Source of the DNA: UBA2882 sp964619485
GTDB lineage: Bacteria; Bacillota; Clostridia; Lachnospirales; Lachnospiraceae
Assembly (NCBI GenBank): GCA_964619485.1
Contig: CAZUCI010000005.1
Span: 1-64,000 of the forward strand
DNA length: 64,000 nt
Direction: 5' to 3'
Under the pieces are notes generated by a model. That model was not told the origin of the DNA. It did no database searches and saw nothing but the letters and a program-made list of their open reading frames with translations. A program made the translations under genes and the position numbers. Of this stretch, positions 51,824-60,628 are shown one piece after another (position 1 is the first letter of the stretch; each line of letters begins with the position of its first letter).

Positions 51824-53179
51824 TTAGTTATTTTCTTTTTTCTGTGCAAGACCTGCAGCAATCTGTGGATAGATTTTATCTAAGTTACAGAAGAATAAGG
51901 TAATCATTCCAGCAATAATCAAAACAGCAGGAACAACAGTGTATACCATCTTAATTCCGGTAATTGTGCTTGCTGCCTGTGCTGCTAAGGTTCCGTCATA
52001 TGCAGCCCATGCAAGTCCCCATCCTACTAAAGCAGAACCAAGACCGGCACCAACCTTCATACCAAAGGAGGTAGCGGAGTTTGTCAGACCATCTAAACGA
52101 ACACCGGTTTTCCACTCGCCATAGTCGATAACATCAGCAACCATTGCAAACAGACCAGCATTGTGAGGGATACCGCCGATACCAAGGCAAACAAGACCAG
52201 CAACAGCAGATGCGAAGGAAGCAGGTGCAAATGCCATGATTAATACGCCAAGTAACTCAATTGCATAACCAATCATCATACTCTTCCATTTTCCAAGTAA
52301 TTTGTTGATATATGGATAAAGAAGATTTCCAACTAATTTAGGAAGAATAAAGCAAAGGGTAAGTGTTCCCATTAAGCCTGCATTTCCAAGTACGTCTCTT
52401 GCGAAATAAATACGAAGTCCGTTATTTACACCAAGAATTGTGTAGTTTAATACAAATACGATTGTTAATAATAAGAAATATTTGTTCTGGAATAAAAGCT
52501 TGAAGGATTCTCCAACGCTCATTTTATTCTCCGGCTTCTGAACCTTTGCGGAGTTTTCTTCAATATGAGCACGCTCTTTTGTTCCTAAGAAGGTAATCAG
52601 TAAAAGACCAATAGCAATCACACCAAAAATGGTAGCCATTCCTGTCCATCCAAATTTACCAACAAACTTGTTACAGTTGTAGTTAATAAATAATACGAAG
52701 GACATTGTGATAAAGAAACGAATGGAGCTCATGGTTACACGATCCTTTGGATTTGGTGCCTCTAAGGATAATAAGGTGTTGTAGGATAAGTTACATGCTG
52801 TGTAGATTACTGCTGCCATAATAACATAGGTTACACATGCATAAACAAGCTTTCCTGTGCTGCCCAGACTGTTGGGAACACTGAACATCAGGATTAAGCC
52901 AACACCCATAGGAATTGCAGACCAGAGAATCCATGGTCTTGCTTTACCCCAGCGGGTATGTGTACGGTCAATAATGCTTCCCATAACTAAATCTGAGATA
53001 CCATCCAAAAGACGGCTTAATAACATTAAGGTACCGATGGTTGCTGCAGCGATTCCAACGCTGTCTGTGTAATAAAGTGTCAGATAGGATCCGATGGTTG
53101 TCCAAACAAGGTTACATCCACCATCACCGATTGCGAATGCAAGAATCTCGCGCCATGAAGGTTTGTTGTTTTCTTTCAT
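51824..53179 (-). CDS. GPH-type MFS sugar:cation symporter
   Basis: A protein of 451 residues with twelve spans of the glycoside-pentoside-hexuronide family. The opening AFAIGDGGCNLVWTTIGSYL and TRWGKARPWILWSAIPMG are diagnostic. The cytoplasmic loop after span 6 (about 200-230) is charged. It probably imports xylo- or arabino-oligosaccharides or glycosides in symport with H+ or Na+. It follows the GH43 gene by 47 bases, suggesting one operon. AAAGGAG precedes the start. Confidence 0.93.
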   Translation of the reverse strand: MKENNKPSWREILAFAIGDGGCNLVWTTIGSYLTLYYTDSVGIAAATIGTLMLLSRLLDGISDLVMGSIIDRTHTRWGKARPWILWSAIPMGVGLILMFSVPNSLGSTGKLVYACVTYVIMAAVIYTACNLSYNTLLSLEAPNPKDRVTMSSIRFFITMSFVLFINYNCNKFVGKFGWTGMATIFGVIAIGLLLITFLGTKERAHIEENSAKVQKPENKMSVGESFKLLFQNKYFLLLTIVFVLNYTILGVNNGLRIYFARDVLGNAGLMGTLTLCFILPKLVGNLLYPYINKLLGKWKSMMIGYAIELLGVLIMAFAPASFASAVAGLVCLGIGGIPHNAGLFAMVADVIDYGEWKTGVRLDGLTNSATSFGMKVGAGLGSALVGWGLAWAAYDGTLAAQAASTITGIKMVYTVVPAVLIIAGMITLFFCNLDKIYPQIAAGLAQKKENN

Positions 53180-53226
53180 AGTAATTTCTCCTTTTCTTTT
53201 TCAAGCATATTTTTTGGTTAATCTTT

Positions 53227-54633
53227 TTAATGCTTTAAATTGAGTGTCAATAAGGAAACAGCTCCGCTTCCTCTGTAAACCAGATATAATTCTTTTTCTT
53301 CTTTTGTAAATTCAACCTTGACAGAAGCACATTTCCAAAGCTTTGAAGCTTTTAATTCTATCTGTGCTTTTGGTTCTCCATAAAAGGAAGTGGCAATTTC
53401 AAGAATTCCATTCTCCTGTGACTGATAAACAACCTCAATCTCACCTGTCTCTTCAAGATTAAAGTATTTATAACCAACCAGGTTGCCATCCTTTACATTG
53501 GTAATATAACGTTCTCCCTCTACGCAGGTCAGATATGGGAAATCAGCTTCCGCATTGGTTCTCCCCAGTGATGAAAGTGCTCCCATATGACCATTGGTCA
53601 GGTTGCAGCAGTAAACTGCCGGATAGGAAGCATCCCCGGATAGGGGTGTCTCGTTCATTCCGCTGGTAGTTACTGTCACCTGTGGAATTTTACCGGCTGC
53701 ATCAAAATAAACTCTTTCAGCGCAGCCCTGTCTGTTATACTGCATCAGTGAGGTGTGTCTGTGATAGAATATGTACCACTGATTTTCAACCTCCACCAGT
53801 CCTCCATGGTTATTGCCGACAGACATCAGCTTGTCCTCTTCGCTTCTTCCCTGATATCCAACATCACCATTACTGATTATTACTCCGCCAAACTGAAAAC
53901 CTTCCATCGGTCTTTCACTGACTGCATAACACAGCTGATGGGTGTTTACCGATGAATAAATGAGGTAATATTTATCTTTTATTTTACGAATGGATGGTCC
54001 TTCAAAATACTCGTTTCCTTCAAAGGAAGTTCCCTTTCCATAATTCAGACTGGGAATGACAACCCTTGGTCCCTCTTTGATGGTAACCATATCATCCTCT
54101 AACTGAAGTACGCTTCCGCCCTTCAAATCCTGATTTTTATACCTTGGAATATTGATCATGCAGGGTGCAAATCCAAAATAAAGAAAATTGCCCTCCTCCG
54201 AGCAAATTACAGATGGATCATAGGGCTGATTCTCCGCCATGATTCTTCCATCATCATAATGAACTCTTCCATAGAATTCATATTGACCTGCCGGCGTATC
54301 GCAGACTGCAACATTGATGGAATCCTGAAATTTCACACAGTAGTACAGGTAATATCTTCCGTCTCTCCCCTGGATTACATCAGGTGCATACAAGGGAAGA
54401 ACATCTTTGTTAAATGGGTCCTGATCTTTTCTAAAAATCACACCCTCATAGCTCCAATCCGAAAGATCTTTAACCGGTGCAGACCAGGCTACATAATCCT
54501 GCTCACAGAACTCATTTCCATTTTCCAGATCATGACTTCCAAAAATGTAAAGGCGATCGCCGAAAACGCGGGGTTCTCCATCCGGAATATGTTCATACAA
54601 TGGCAAATAAGGATTATGACATTGTGTTTTCAT
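53227..54633 (-). CDS. Glycoside hydrolase family 43 protein
   Basis: A protein of 468 residues without a signal peptide, so it acts on imported oligosaccharides. The five-bladed propeller begins NPYLPLYEHIPDGEPRVFG, with the general-base aspartate in this region. LYAPDVIQGRDGRYYLYY and FEGPSIRKIKDKYYLIYS provide further blade motifs, the latter with the acid glutamate. The C-terminal part (about 330-468) looks like a beta-sandwich module. Arabinofuranosidase or xylosidase activity is likely. GGAAAGGAGG precedes the start. Confidence 0.92.
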   Translation of the reverse strand: MKTQCHNPYLPLYEHIPDGEPRVFGDRLYIFGSHDLENGNEFCEQDYVAWSAPVKDLSDWSYEGVIFRKDQDPFNKDVLPLYAPDVIQGRDGRYYLYYCVKFQDSINVAVCDTPAGQYEFYGRVHYDDGRIMAENQPYDPSVICSEEGNFLYFGFAPCMINIPRYKNQDLKGGSVLQLEDDMVTIKEGPRVVIPSLNYGKGTSFEGNEYFEGPSIRKIKDKYYLIYSSVNTHQLCYAVSERPMEGFQFGGVIISNGDVGYQGRSEEDKLMSVGNNHGGLVEVENQWYIFYHRHTSLMQYNRQGCAERVYFDAAGKIPQVTVTTSGMNETPLSGDASYPAVYCCNLTNGHMGALSSLGRTNAEADFPYLTCVEGERYITNVKDGNLVGYKYFNLEETGEIEVVYQSQENGILEIATSFYGEPKAQIELKASKLWKCASVKVEFTKEEKELYLVYRGSGAVSLLTLNLKH

Positions 54634-54690
54634 AGTTTCCTCCTTTCCATAAATCTAAATATCTTGTAAAGTATGTATTTATTTTATCTA

Positions 54691-54714
54691 AAATTTTTAG
54701 GATTGTTCTGTCAA
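54691..54714 (-). promoter_or_regulatory. Promoter of the GH43-transporter operon
   Basis: TTGACA at 54714-54709 on the minus strand is followed, 17 bases on, by TTAGAT. The spacer and -10 form an imperfect palindrome (CTAAAA/TTTTAG) that could be an operator. A second TTGACAG lies about 20 bases further upstream. Confidence 0.5.
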
Positions 54715-54838
54715 AGCATACTACTTTTACTGTCAAAAACAGACATGTTATGTGCATACTATACAAAATATACAATTCTGCATGCCGTAATTTGTTCACT
54801 TTTACCATAGGCTTTTGTAAACCATATTTTATGTAACA

Positions 54839-54868
54839 ATGTGCTGCACGCGCAGCGAGCAGCACATT
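54839..54868. repeat. Dispersed AATGTGCTGC hairpin, copy 2
   Basis: The same 10-base arms as at 171-201 (AATGTGCTGC/GCAGCACATT) with a 10-base loop. It lies between the GH43 promoter and the terminator of the DUF3737 gene. Confidence 0.65.
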
Positions 54869-54890
54869 ATCATTATACACAACAAAAAAA

Positions 54891-54922
54891 GAAGTCCACA
54901 TGTGTTAGATATGTCAGACTTC
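54891..54922. terminator. Terminator after the DUF3737 gene
   Basis: The stem GAAGTC/GACTTC, with an inner ACAT/ATGT pairing, has seven A upstream and six T downstream, so it can act on both strands. Confidence 0.8.
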
Positions 54923-54958
54923 TTTTTTAATCCGCAATTTTTCAATATGCTTTTCTGA

Positions 54959-55807
54959 TTATTCTCCGTTTTCCTGAATCATGATTGCCGTATTCTCTTC
55001 CTTTACATCCGGATTATCAAAGATAACCTCTCCGATGCTGTTTGCAGCAATCTCTCCGGAAATCGGATTTTTCACACTGTCAATATGACTGTCTATATCT
55101 GCATCTACCGTAGAATATTCAAAGGCAAGATTGGTATTCAAAAGCTTACAGTTTTTCATGGTCAGATGCTCCATGTAGCACATCCCCTGCTCACTCTCAA
55201 TGGTACAGTTTATCAGTGTCACATTCTTTGCATTCCACCCAAAATACTCTCCTGAAATAAAGGAATCATATACGGTGACATTTTCGCAATTCCAAAAGGC
55301 ATCCTTGGACAGCATTTTTGCATTCCGCACAATGACATTTTTGGCACCGTCAAAAGAGTAATTGCCCACCAGGGTAAATCCATATATTTCTATATTGGAG
55401 CTGCCCATACCAAAGTAATCTCCTTTGGCCGTCACATTTTCCATCACAACGTCATCACAGTTCCAAAGCGTTTCCTCTGCATTTGGAATGGTTACATTTT
55501 TCAGCTTCATGCGATGACATCTGCGAAACCCTTTCGGTGCATCATAAGTAATATTGGTCATCTCCAGATCATCTGTATACCAGATGCCTGCCCGCGCCAT
55601 CTCAAACATGGTGGAATCTGTGACCCTTACATTTTTACAATACCACAATGGGTATTTCCACTGAAACATACTGTGATCAATAAGCAGATCGCAGCTCTCC
55701 TTTAAAGGAGATTCTCCATCAGCAAAGGTGCAATAGGATATTTCTGCCCCTTTTGTCTGAAATAGTGCACGCTCCCCCGTAAATCTCGTTTCTTTATAGT
55801 TATCCAT
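54959..55807 (-). CDS. DUF3737 family beta-helix protein
   Basis: A soluble protein of 282 residues made of short repeating strands with regular Asn, Cys and Thr positions (WNCDDVVMENVTAKGDY, FWNCENVTVYDSFISGEY, WNAKNVTLINCTIE). This is typical of a right-handed parallel beta-helix. The N-terminal ETRFTGERALF and SMFQWKYPLWYC segments mark DUF3737. The function is unknown; the fold is shared with carbohydrate-acting and scaffold proteins. TTGGAGGAGAG precedes the start. A single-gene unit. Confidence 0.88.
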   Translation of the reverse strand: MDNYKETRFTGERALFQTKGAEISYCTFADGESPLKESCDLLIDHSMFQWKYPLWYCKNVRVTDSTMFEMARAGIWYTDDLEMTNITYDAPKGFRRCHRMKLKNVTIPNAEETLWNCDDVVMENVTAKGDYFGMGSSNIEIYGFTLVGNYSFDGAKNVIVRNAKMLSKDAFWNCENVTVYDSFISGEYFGWNAKNVTLINCTIESEQGMCYMEHLTMKNCKLLNTNLAFEYSTVDADIDSHIDSVKNPISGEIAANSIGEVIFDNPDVKEENTAIMIQENGE

Positions 55808-55827
55808 AGCTAACTCTCCTCCAATGT

Positions 55828-55865
55828 AAAAAAGACCTTCGTCAATTTTATTATAAACGAAGGTC
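55828..55865 (-). terminator. Terminator of the TetR-controlled ABC operon
   Basis: The perfect 9-bp stem GACCTTCGT/ACGAAGGTC with a 14-base loop is followed by TTTTTT on the minus strand. It lies between the last ABC permease gene and the DUF3737 gene. Confidence 0.9.
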
Positions 55866-55906
55866 AGAATTTATCCAATATTTCTCTTTGAAATTTCACT
55901 TAATTT

Positions 55907-56668
55907 TCACTTTATTGCTGTTTTTTTCTTTATTTTCCACAGGAGCAGTACCCATACTGCCGATTCCACAAGACTGACGAGCAGCAGACTGACATTTTCA
56001 GTCACCATTGCTTTTCCCATCCAGAAGGAAGGCAGAAAAGCAAGCAGATATTGCTCCCATCCTGCAATGGCATAGGGTGCGATGACCCCTAAAAGGACTA
56101 CCGTCGAAAGCTTGGTAACGGCCATTCCCTCCAGCTTGTTTTTGGCAAGCAGAAAAACAACCATTGCCACAATCATCCCCTGGGTCGTCCCGGCAAGGGG
56201 CATGAAAACCATCCAGACACCTGACACATCAGACATCTTGAAAAGTGGAAAAAGAATCAGGGTAACCATCAGTGAAAAAAAGGCCGGCAGCACAAATCTC
56301 GACCAAAAATATCCGACTGACGTAAGTGGTGACACTGACAGATAAGCCAGAATATGATCATCCTGCTCCTCAAGAACTATCATAACAGCAGAAAAACACA
56401 GCATCGTTGAGGCAAGCATCACATAAAAGCAATCCACCATTCCATAAAATGGCTCCATTAGAGCTGTTCTGTGAAACACTTCACACAATACCCGATCCAG
56501 CGCCGGCAAACCAAAGCGTATGACAACTCCTGCCAAAATGGGTGCCAGACTTGCTGCCAGCAGCATTTTATCTTTTCTCAGGAAACGCAGCATATGGCAA
56601 AAGCTTTTCCAGACAGCTGCTCCATTTTCATTACTATTTTTCTTTTTATTTTGAGCTTCTTCCATCAC
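55907..56668 (-). CDS. ABC exporter permease, second
   Basis: A protein of 253 residues (or 252 from the adjacent ATG) with about six spans and a basic N-terminus. EEQDDHILAYLSVSPLTSVGYFWSRF after span 2 resembles the coupling region of ABC-2 drug exporter permeases annotated as fluoroquinolone exporters. It is the last gene of the three-gene exporter, 10 bases after the other permease. Substrate unknown. Confidence 0.85.
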   Translation of the reverse strand: MMEEAQNKKKNSNENGAAVWKSFCHMLRFLRKDKMLLAASLAPILAGVVIRFGLPALDRVLCEVFHRTALMEPFYGMVDCFYVMLASTMLCFSAVMIVLEEQDDHILAYLSVSPLTSVGYFWSRFVLPAFFSLMVTLILFPLFKMSDVSGVWMVFMPLAGTTQGMIVAMVVFLLAKNKLEGMAVTKLSTVVLLGVIAPYAIAGWEQYLLAFLPSFWMGKAMVTENVSLLLVSLVESAVWVLLLWKIKKKTAIK

Positions 56669-56678
56669 ATATTTCCTT

Positions 56679-57377
56679 TCAAAATTGATTTGACATGGTC
56701 TGGCTTGAACCGCAGGCCTGACTCCACATTCTCTTTACACCCCATATGGTAACTGCACATAATCCCACCAGAACCAGAAGCAGAAGCAAAACAGAAGCGG
56801 CGGAAACGCTCTCATTCATAATCATTCTAAAGCATACAACCGAGGGAAATGCCGCCATCCATTTCTTCTCCACTCCAAACAGATATAAAAGAATTGGCAC
56901 AAACCCAACCAGTTCCACAGGAATTGTTGCCAGCAGAAACTGGTTTAAGGAGCTGATACAGGAGGCTGCCAGCAAGCCCGCCAAGGAAAAGAGCAGCTCT
57001 GCCAAAAATGTTCCCATTATCAGCATAGGAATATTTTCAATTTTCGCTGTCAGTCCAAGAACAACCGCCACGCACAACGCCAGAATTCCCAGAGAAACAG
57101 CCTTGCTCATCACATATTCTCCCACGCTGAGTGGTGATACAAAAAACGCACTGTGCAAATGCTGGCTCTTTTCAAACAGAACAATTGCTCCCATAAAGAA
57201 AAGTCCCATGGCTGCAGGATCTGTAAAGATAAGTACAAGTGCTGCCGTCTGTCTGAATTTTTCCGGTATAGCAGCAATAACCAGGATATAAAGAACTGTC
57301 AGTATTCCATATAAAAGATAAAAGCCTGATTTTCTTTGAAAACGCATGTCTGCCTTTAACATCTCAATAAATCTCAT
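56679..57377 (-). CDS. ABC exporter permease, first
   Basis: A protein of 232 residues with six spans. FEKSQHLHSAFFVSPLSVGEYVMSKA parallels the EEQDDHILAYLSVSPL segment of the second permease, so the two are homologous partners. The ATG overlaps the ATPase stop by 4 bases (ATGA), indicating coupled translation. Confidence 0.85.
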   Translation of the reverse strand: MRFIEMLKADMRFQRKSGFYLLYGILTVLYILVIAAIPEKFRQTAALVLIFTDPAAMGLFFMGAIVLFEKSQHLHSAFFVSPLSVGEYVMSKAVSLGILALCVAVVLGLTAKIENIPMLIMGTFLAELLFSLAGLLAASCISSLNQFLLATIPVELVGFVPILLYLFGVEKKWMAAFPSVVCFRMIMNESVSAASVLLLLLVLVGLCAVTIWGVKRMWSQACGSSQTMSNQF

Positions 57378-58228
57378 AATTCCACCAGACTCCTTCCTGT
57401 CACACTGACAAAAATATCATTCAAAGTCGGTTCACTGCTATGTATGGATATGATTTTATTTTGTAAAATCAACCTTTGCAGCTGCAAATCCTCCGCAGAT
57501 TTCTCCAACAGACAGCTTCCCGTCTGTTCTCCATTTTCCTGCCAGGAATAGGTGATTCTACTGGCTCCCTGCTTCATAATCAGATTATGAGGACTGTCCA
57601 GTGCAACAATTTTTCCATTTACAATAAAGGCCACTCGGTCACACAGCTCTGTGGCATCCTGCATATTATGTGTTGTCAAAAGAATGGTTGCTCCCCGCTT
57701 CTTTTCCTGAAGAATCATCTGCTTCATCATACGGTTATTGGTAGGGTCCAGTCCACTGGTCGGCTCATCCAGGCAGATTAATTCCGGACTGTGCATAATT
57801 GCTTTTACAAAATTAACTCTGGCCTTCATCCCCTTGGAATAAGCCCCCACCGGCTTATCCACATCAGAAAGCAGTCCCACCTGGTCTAACAGGCTTTCAA
57901 GATCTCTTGGCTTCTTTTTATATAAGGAAGAGAAGAAAGCAAGATTCTCCCTCGCTGTCAGCTTTTCATACATGGTGGAATATTCAAAATCCACTCCAAT
58001 TCTCTCATAGGTTTCTCTGGAATATTGATTGCATTCTCTTCCATCCACTCTGGCACTTCCACTATATCCCTTCAGCATTCCAATCAACACCTTCTGTAAG
58101 GTGCTTTTTCCAGCTCCGGATGGCCCTAAAAAGCCAAAGATTTCCCCCTTCTCCACGGAAAAGCTCATATGTTCAATGATGCTCTTTCCTTTTTCATAGC
58201 CTACTGATAAATCGTTTACCTCTATCAT
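57374..58228 (-). CDS. ABC exporter ATPase
   Basis: A protein of 284 residues from MIEVNDLSVGYEKGK (58228, GGGGAG seven bases upstream). It shows Walker A GPSGAGKST, signature YSKGMKARVNFVKAI (an LSGGQ variant seen in this exporter subfamily) and Walker B LICLDEPTSGLD. The C-terminal 70 residues form an accessory domain. First gene of the exporter operon, directly behind the TetR-type operator at 58247-58270. Confidence 0.92.
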   Translation of the reverse strand: MIEVNDLSVGYEKGKSIIEHMSFSVEKGEIFGFLGPSGAGKSTLQKVLIGMLKGYSGSARVDGRECNQYSRETYERIGVDFEYSTMYEKLTARENLAFFSSLYKKKPRDLESLLDQVGLLSDVDKPVGAYSKGMKARVNFVKAIMHSPELICLDEPTSGLDPTNNRMMKQMILQEKKRGATILLTTHNMQDATELCDRVAFIVNGKIVALDSPHNLIMKQGASRITYSWQENGEQTGSCLLEKSAEDLQLQRLILQNKIISIHSSEPTLNDIFVSVTGRSLVEL

Positions 58229-58246
58229 TTTCATTCTCCCCTTTTC

Positions 58247-58270
58247 TGACTAATTTTATCGTTTTAGTCA
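58247..58270. promoter_or_regulatory. TetR-type operator upstream of the ABC exporter
   Basis: A 24-base site with half-sites TGACTAA and TTAGTCA-like ends (TGACTAATTT ... TTTTAGTCA). It differs from the site at 58932-58955 at only three positions. It sits 19 bases before the ATPase start, where a bound repressor would block expression. Confidence 0.75.
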
Positions 58271-58309
58271 AAATGTTTTTAAAAGACTGGAGCTGCATAA
58301 ACAGCTCCT

Positions 58310-58903
58310 TTATGCGAGCACCTGTAAAAGTACTCCCCTGATTAACAGTCTTAATCCCTCGTCATATCCGTCAGCGTCAATCTGTTCCCTGTGAAGTGTT
58401 GCAAAGTAAATTTCATGAAGCACTGCACTGACTACATTCAGATTTATGTCGCTTTTTATGGGTAAAAGCTTCAGCATTTTCTCCGTGGTGTCTGTATCAT
58501 TTTCCAAATGTGCTGCTATGGTCTCAGGTGGAAGCTTTTCCAGTAAAAGCGCCAGTTCCCCGGAATTTAACAGCTTCAGCATAGGCTCCTCGCTGGAAAG
58601 CTTAAAAAAATGATACAGCAAATCTGTCATCTGCTCCAGCAGATTTTCATCCCTTTTCAGGTGGCAGATGGCCTGATAAACCTCATGATCAATTCTGTCA
58701 TGAACACCTAAAATAACCTCAAAAAGAAGCGCCTCCTTTGACGGATAAAAAAGATAGAAGGTTCCCTTGGGTATCCCCGCACATTTTACCAGCTCATCCA
58801 CAGTCGTTTTGCGGATTCCATACAACGCCAGACACCTGGCTGCCTCTTCTCGCAGACGGTTTCTGATCTGTTCCCTCTCCTGCTCTGAATAGCATTTCGG
58901 CAT
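58310..58903 (-). CDS. TetR/AcrR family repressor
   Basis: A protein of 197 residues from MPKCYSEQEREQI (58903, with AGAGG upstream; a GTG two codons earlier is less likely). The N-terminal helix-turn-helix (about 20-60) contains GIRKTTVDELVKCAGIPKGTFYLFY in pieces, typical of TetR. The C-terminal helices bind an unknown inducer. It lies upstream of the exporter genes in the same direction, and matching operators precede both, so it likely represses itself and the exporter. Confidence 0.93.
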   Translation of the reverse strand: MPKCYSEQEREQIRNRLREEAARCLALYGIRKTTVDELVKCAGIPKGTFYLFYPSKEALLFEVILGVHDRIDHEVYQAICHLKRDENLLEQMTDLLYHFFKLSSEEPMLKLLNSGELALLLEKLPPETIAAHLENDTDTTEKMLKLLPIKSDINLNVVSAVLHEIYFATLHREQIDADGYDEGLRLLIRGVLLQVLA

Positions 58904-58931
58904 AGACACACCTCTTTTTGCAATTTTATTT

Positions 58932-58983
58932 TGACTGTTTTTATCTTTTTAGTCAGTATAAAACCATTTTTTCTTTTTGTCAA
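58932..58983 (-). promoter_or_regulatory. tetR-type gene promoter overlapped by its operator
   Basis: TTGACA (58983-58978) and TATACT (58960-58955) are separated by 17 bases on the minus strand, a near-consensus promoter. A 24-base palindromic site with TGACT and AGTCA ends (58932-58955) abuts the -10 box and matches the operator at 58247-58270. Confidence 0.8.
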
Positions 58984-59029
58984 ACAGTTTCTGTTTTGGA
59001 AATTGAGAAACAACTCGATAGTAAAATTA

Positions 59030-59908
59030 CTAAATATAGCTCATGAATCCTTTTCCGATAACTTCACTGCTTTTTGTAATCATTAAAAAAGCATCCGGTT
59101 CATTTTTCCTGATAAAACGTTCAAGCTCAATAGATTGCTTCACATCCACCACCGTCAATATAATGGTTCTGTCCTTATGGGCATAGGCGCCTTCTCCATG
59201 ATATGTTGTCGCACTTCTTTTCAGTTCATTTTTAATATAATTACAGATTGGTTCCGGCTCTGATGCAATGATTGTAAAAAATTTACTCAGCTTCATTCGT
59301 TCGATGGTTTTATCAATCAACAGTGTTTTCGCAAGCAGACCAAAGACAGAGCACAGCCCAGTCGTTACATCAAATACAAAGAACGAGACAATGACTACCA
59401 GCAAATCAGAACAAAGCAGCGCCGTAGATATATCCATTGTAGAATACTTTTTAATAATCATTGCTATTATATCAGTTCCACCACTGGATGCATTTTGAAA
59501 AAACAGTATTGCAGAAGCAATTGCAGGAAGTAAAATTGCAAAACACAGTTCCAGCATAATTTCACTGGTCAATGGTTTAGTAAGAGGAATCCATTTTTCT
59601 AAAAAACTAAGTAACAGCGAAGAAAGCAGTGTCGCATAAGCCGTCTTTATTCCAAAGTCTTTGCCCAGAAAAATAAATCCAACAACCAACAGCAGCAGAT
59701 TAATAACCAGGTTTATTTTTGCTGCCGACCAAGGCAAAAAACTGGTAAGAACCACCGCCATACCAGATACTCCACCAAATGAAAAATTATTTGGAAACTT
59801 GAACGCATAGATTCCAATGTCCATAATAATAATTGCAAATGTAATGAACAGATACTCTTTCAGATTTTTGAAAAGTTCTTCCTTTTTATCTCTTTTGTCC
59901 TTTTTCAT
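59030..59908 (-). CDS. YitT family membrane protein
   Basis: A protein of 292 residues from MKKDKRDKKEEL (59908, after GAGGAAG). The YitT/DUF161 region has five spans, with KFPNNFSFGGVSGMAV and FFQNASSGGTDIIAMII motifs. A cytoplasmic DUF2179 domain closes the protein (TTYHGEGAYAHKDRTIILTVV). Function is unestablished. It starts 12 bases after the Tag stop and is probably co-transcribed. Confidence 0.9.
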   Translation of the reverse strand: MKKDKRDKKEELFKNLKEYLFITFAIIIMDIGIYAFKFPNNFSFGGVSGMAVVLTSFLPWSAAKINLVINLLLLVVGFIFLGKDFGIKTAYATLLSSLLLSFLEKWIPLTKPLTSEIMLELCFAILLPAIASAILFFQNASSGGTDIIAMIIKKYSTMDISTALLCSDLLVVIVSFFVFDVTTGLCSVFGLLAKTLLIDKTIERMKLSKFFTIIASEPEPICNYIKNELKRSATTYHGEGAYAHKDRTIILTVVDVKQSIELERFIRKNEPDAFLMITKSSEVIGKGFMSYI

Positions 59909-59919
59909 AACTTCCTCAC

Positions 59920-60495
59920 TTATTCTCCGGTATACTTCATAAAGCAATCCTCTTCGTGGGCATAAATCACTCCCACTGCCTGTAAATAGGCATAAATAAT
60001 TGTTGAGCCCACAAAGGTCATGCCACGTTTTTTCAAATCAGCCGAAATCTGATCTGACAGAGGCGAGGTTGGTCCGGCTGCTTCATATATAATTTTTCCC
60101 TCAGAGAAATGCCAAAGGTAATTTGAAAAGCTCCCATACTCGCTCTGAATCTCTCTAAATATACGTGCATGATTCACAGCTGCATGAATTTTCAATTTAT
60201 TTCTAATAATGCCTGGATTTTCCCTGAGTTGTATTTCTTTTTTCTCATCATAGGCACTGACCTTTTCCACGTCAAACCCATCAAAGGCGGCCTCAAAGGC
60301 TTCCTGCTTATTCAGCACACATTCCCAGGTCAGTCCAGCCTGAAAGGATTCTAACACCAGCATTTCAAACAGCTTCTGATCATCCTTTTGCGGAACGCCC
60401 CATTCCTGATCATGATATCTGATATATCTTTCGTTTTCAGGATTTGCCCATCTACAGCGGCACTTTCCATCCTTCCAGACTATTTTTCCTGCCAT
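59920..60495 (-). CDS. tag: DNA-3-methyladenine glycosylase I
   Basis: Removes 3-methyladenine from alkylated DNA, starting base-excision repair. It has 191 residues. The N-terminal cysteine (CRCRWAN), YHDQEWGVP with its histidine, and the late AHEEDC give the Zn-binding His and Cys residues. LVLESFQAGLTWECVLNKQEAF is diagnostic, as is the FVGSTIIYAYLQAVGVIYAHE end. GGGGGTGAAGG precedes the start. Confidence 0.95.
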   Translation of the reverse strand: MAGKIVWKDGKCRCRWANPENERYIRYHDQEWGVPQKDDQKLFEMLVLESFQAGLTWECVLNKQEAFEAAFDGFDVEKVSAYDEKKEIQLRENPGIIRNKLKIHAAVNHARIFREIQSEYGSFSNYLWHFSEGKIIYEAAGPTSPLSDQISADLKKRGMTFVGSTIIYAYLQAVGVIYAHEEDCFMKYTGE

Positions 60496-60568
60496 TATCC
60501 TTCACCCCCACTTTTTTGTAACATAATTATACAACATTGTCCTTCCGACAGCACGTTCTATTCATAAA

Positions 60569-60604
60569 AAACCAGGTAAACCGAATTTCTCAGCCACCTG
60601 GTTT
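60569..60604 (-). terminator. Terminator of the chemoreceptor gene
   Basis: The stem AAACCAGGT/ACCTGGTTT with an 18-base loop, followed by TTTATG on the minus strand, lies about 25 bases after the chemoreceptor stop. Confidence 0.8.
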
Positions 60605-60628
60605 GCTTACTTTTATGTAATTATGCTT

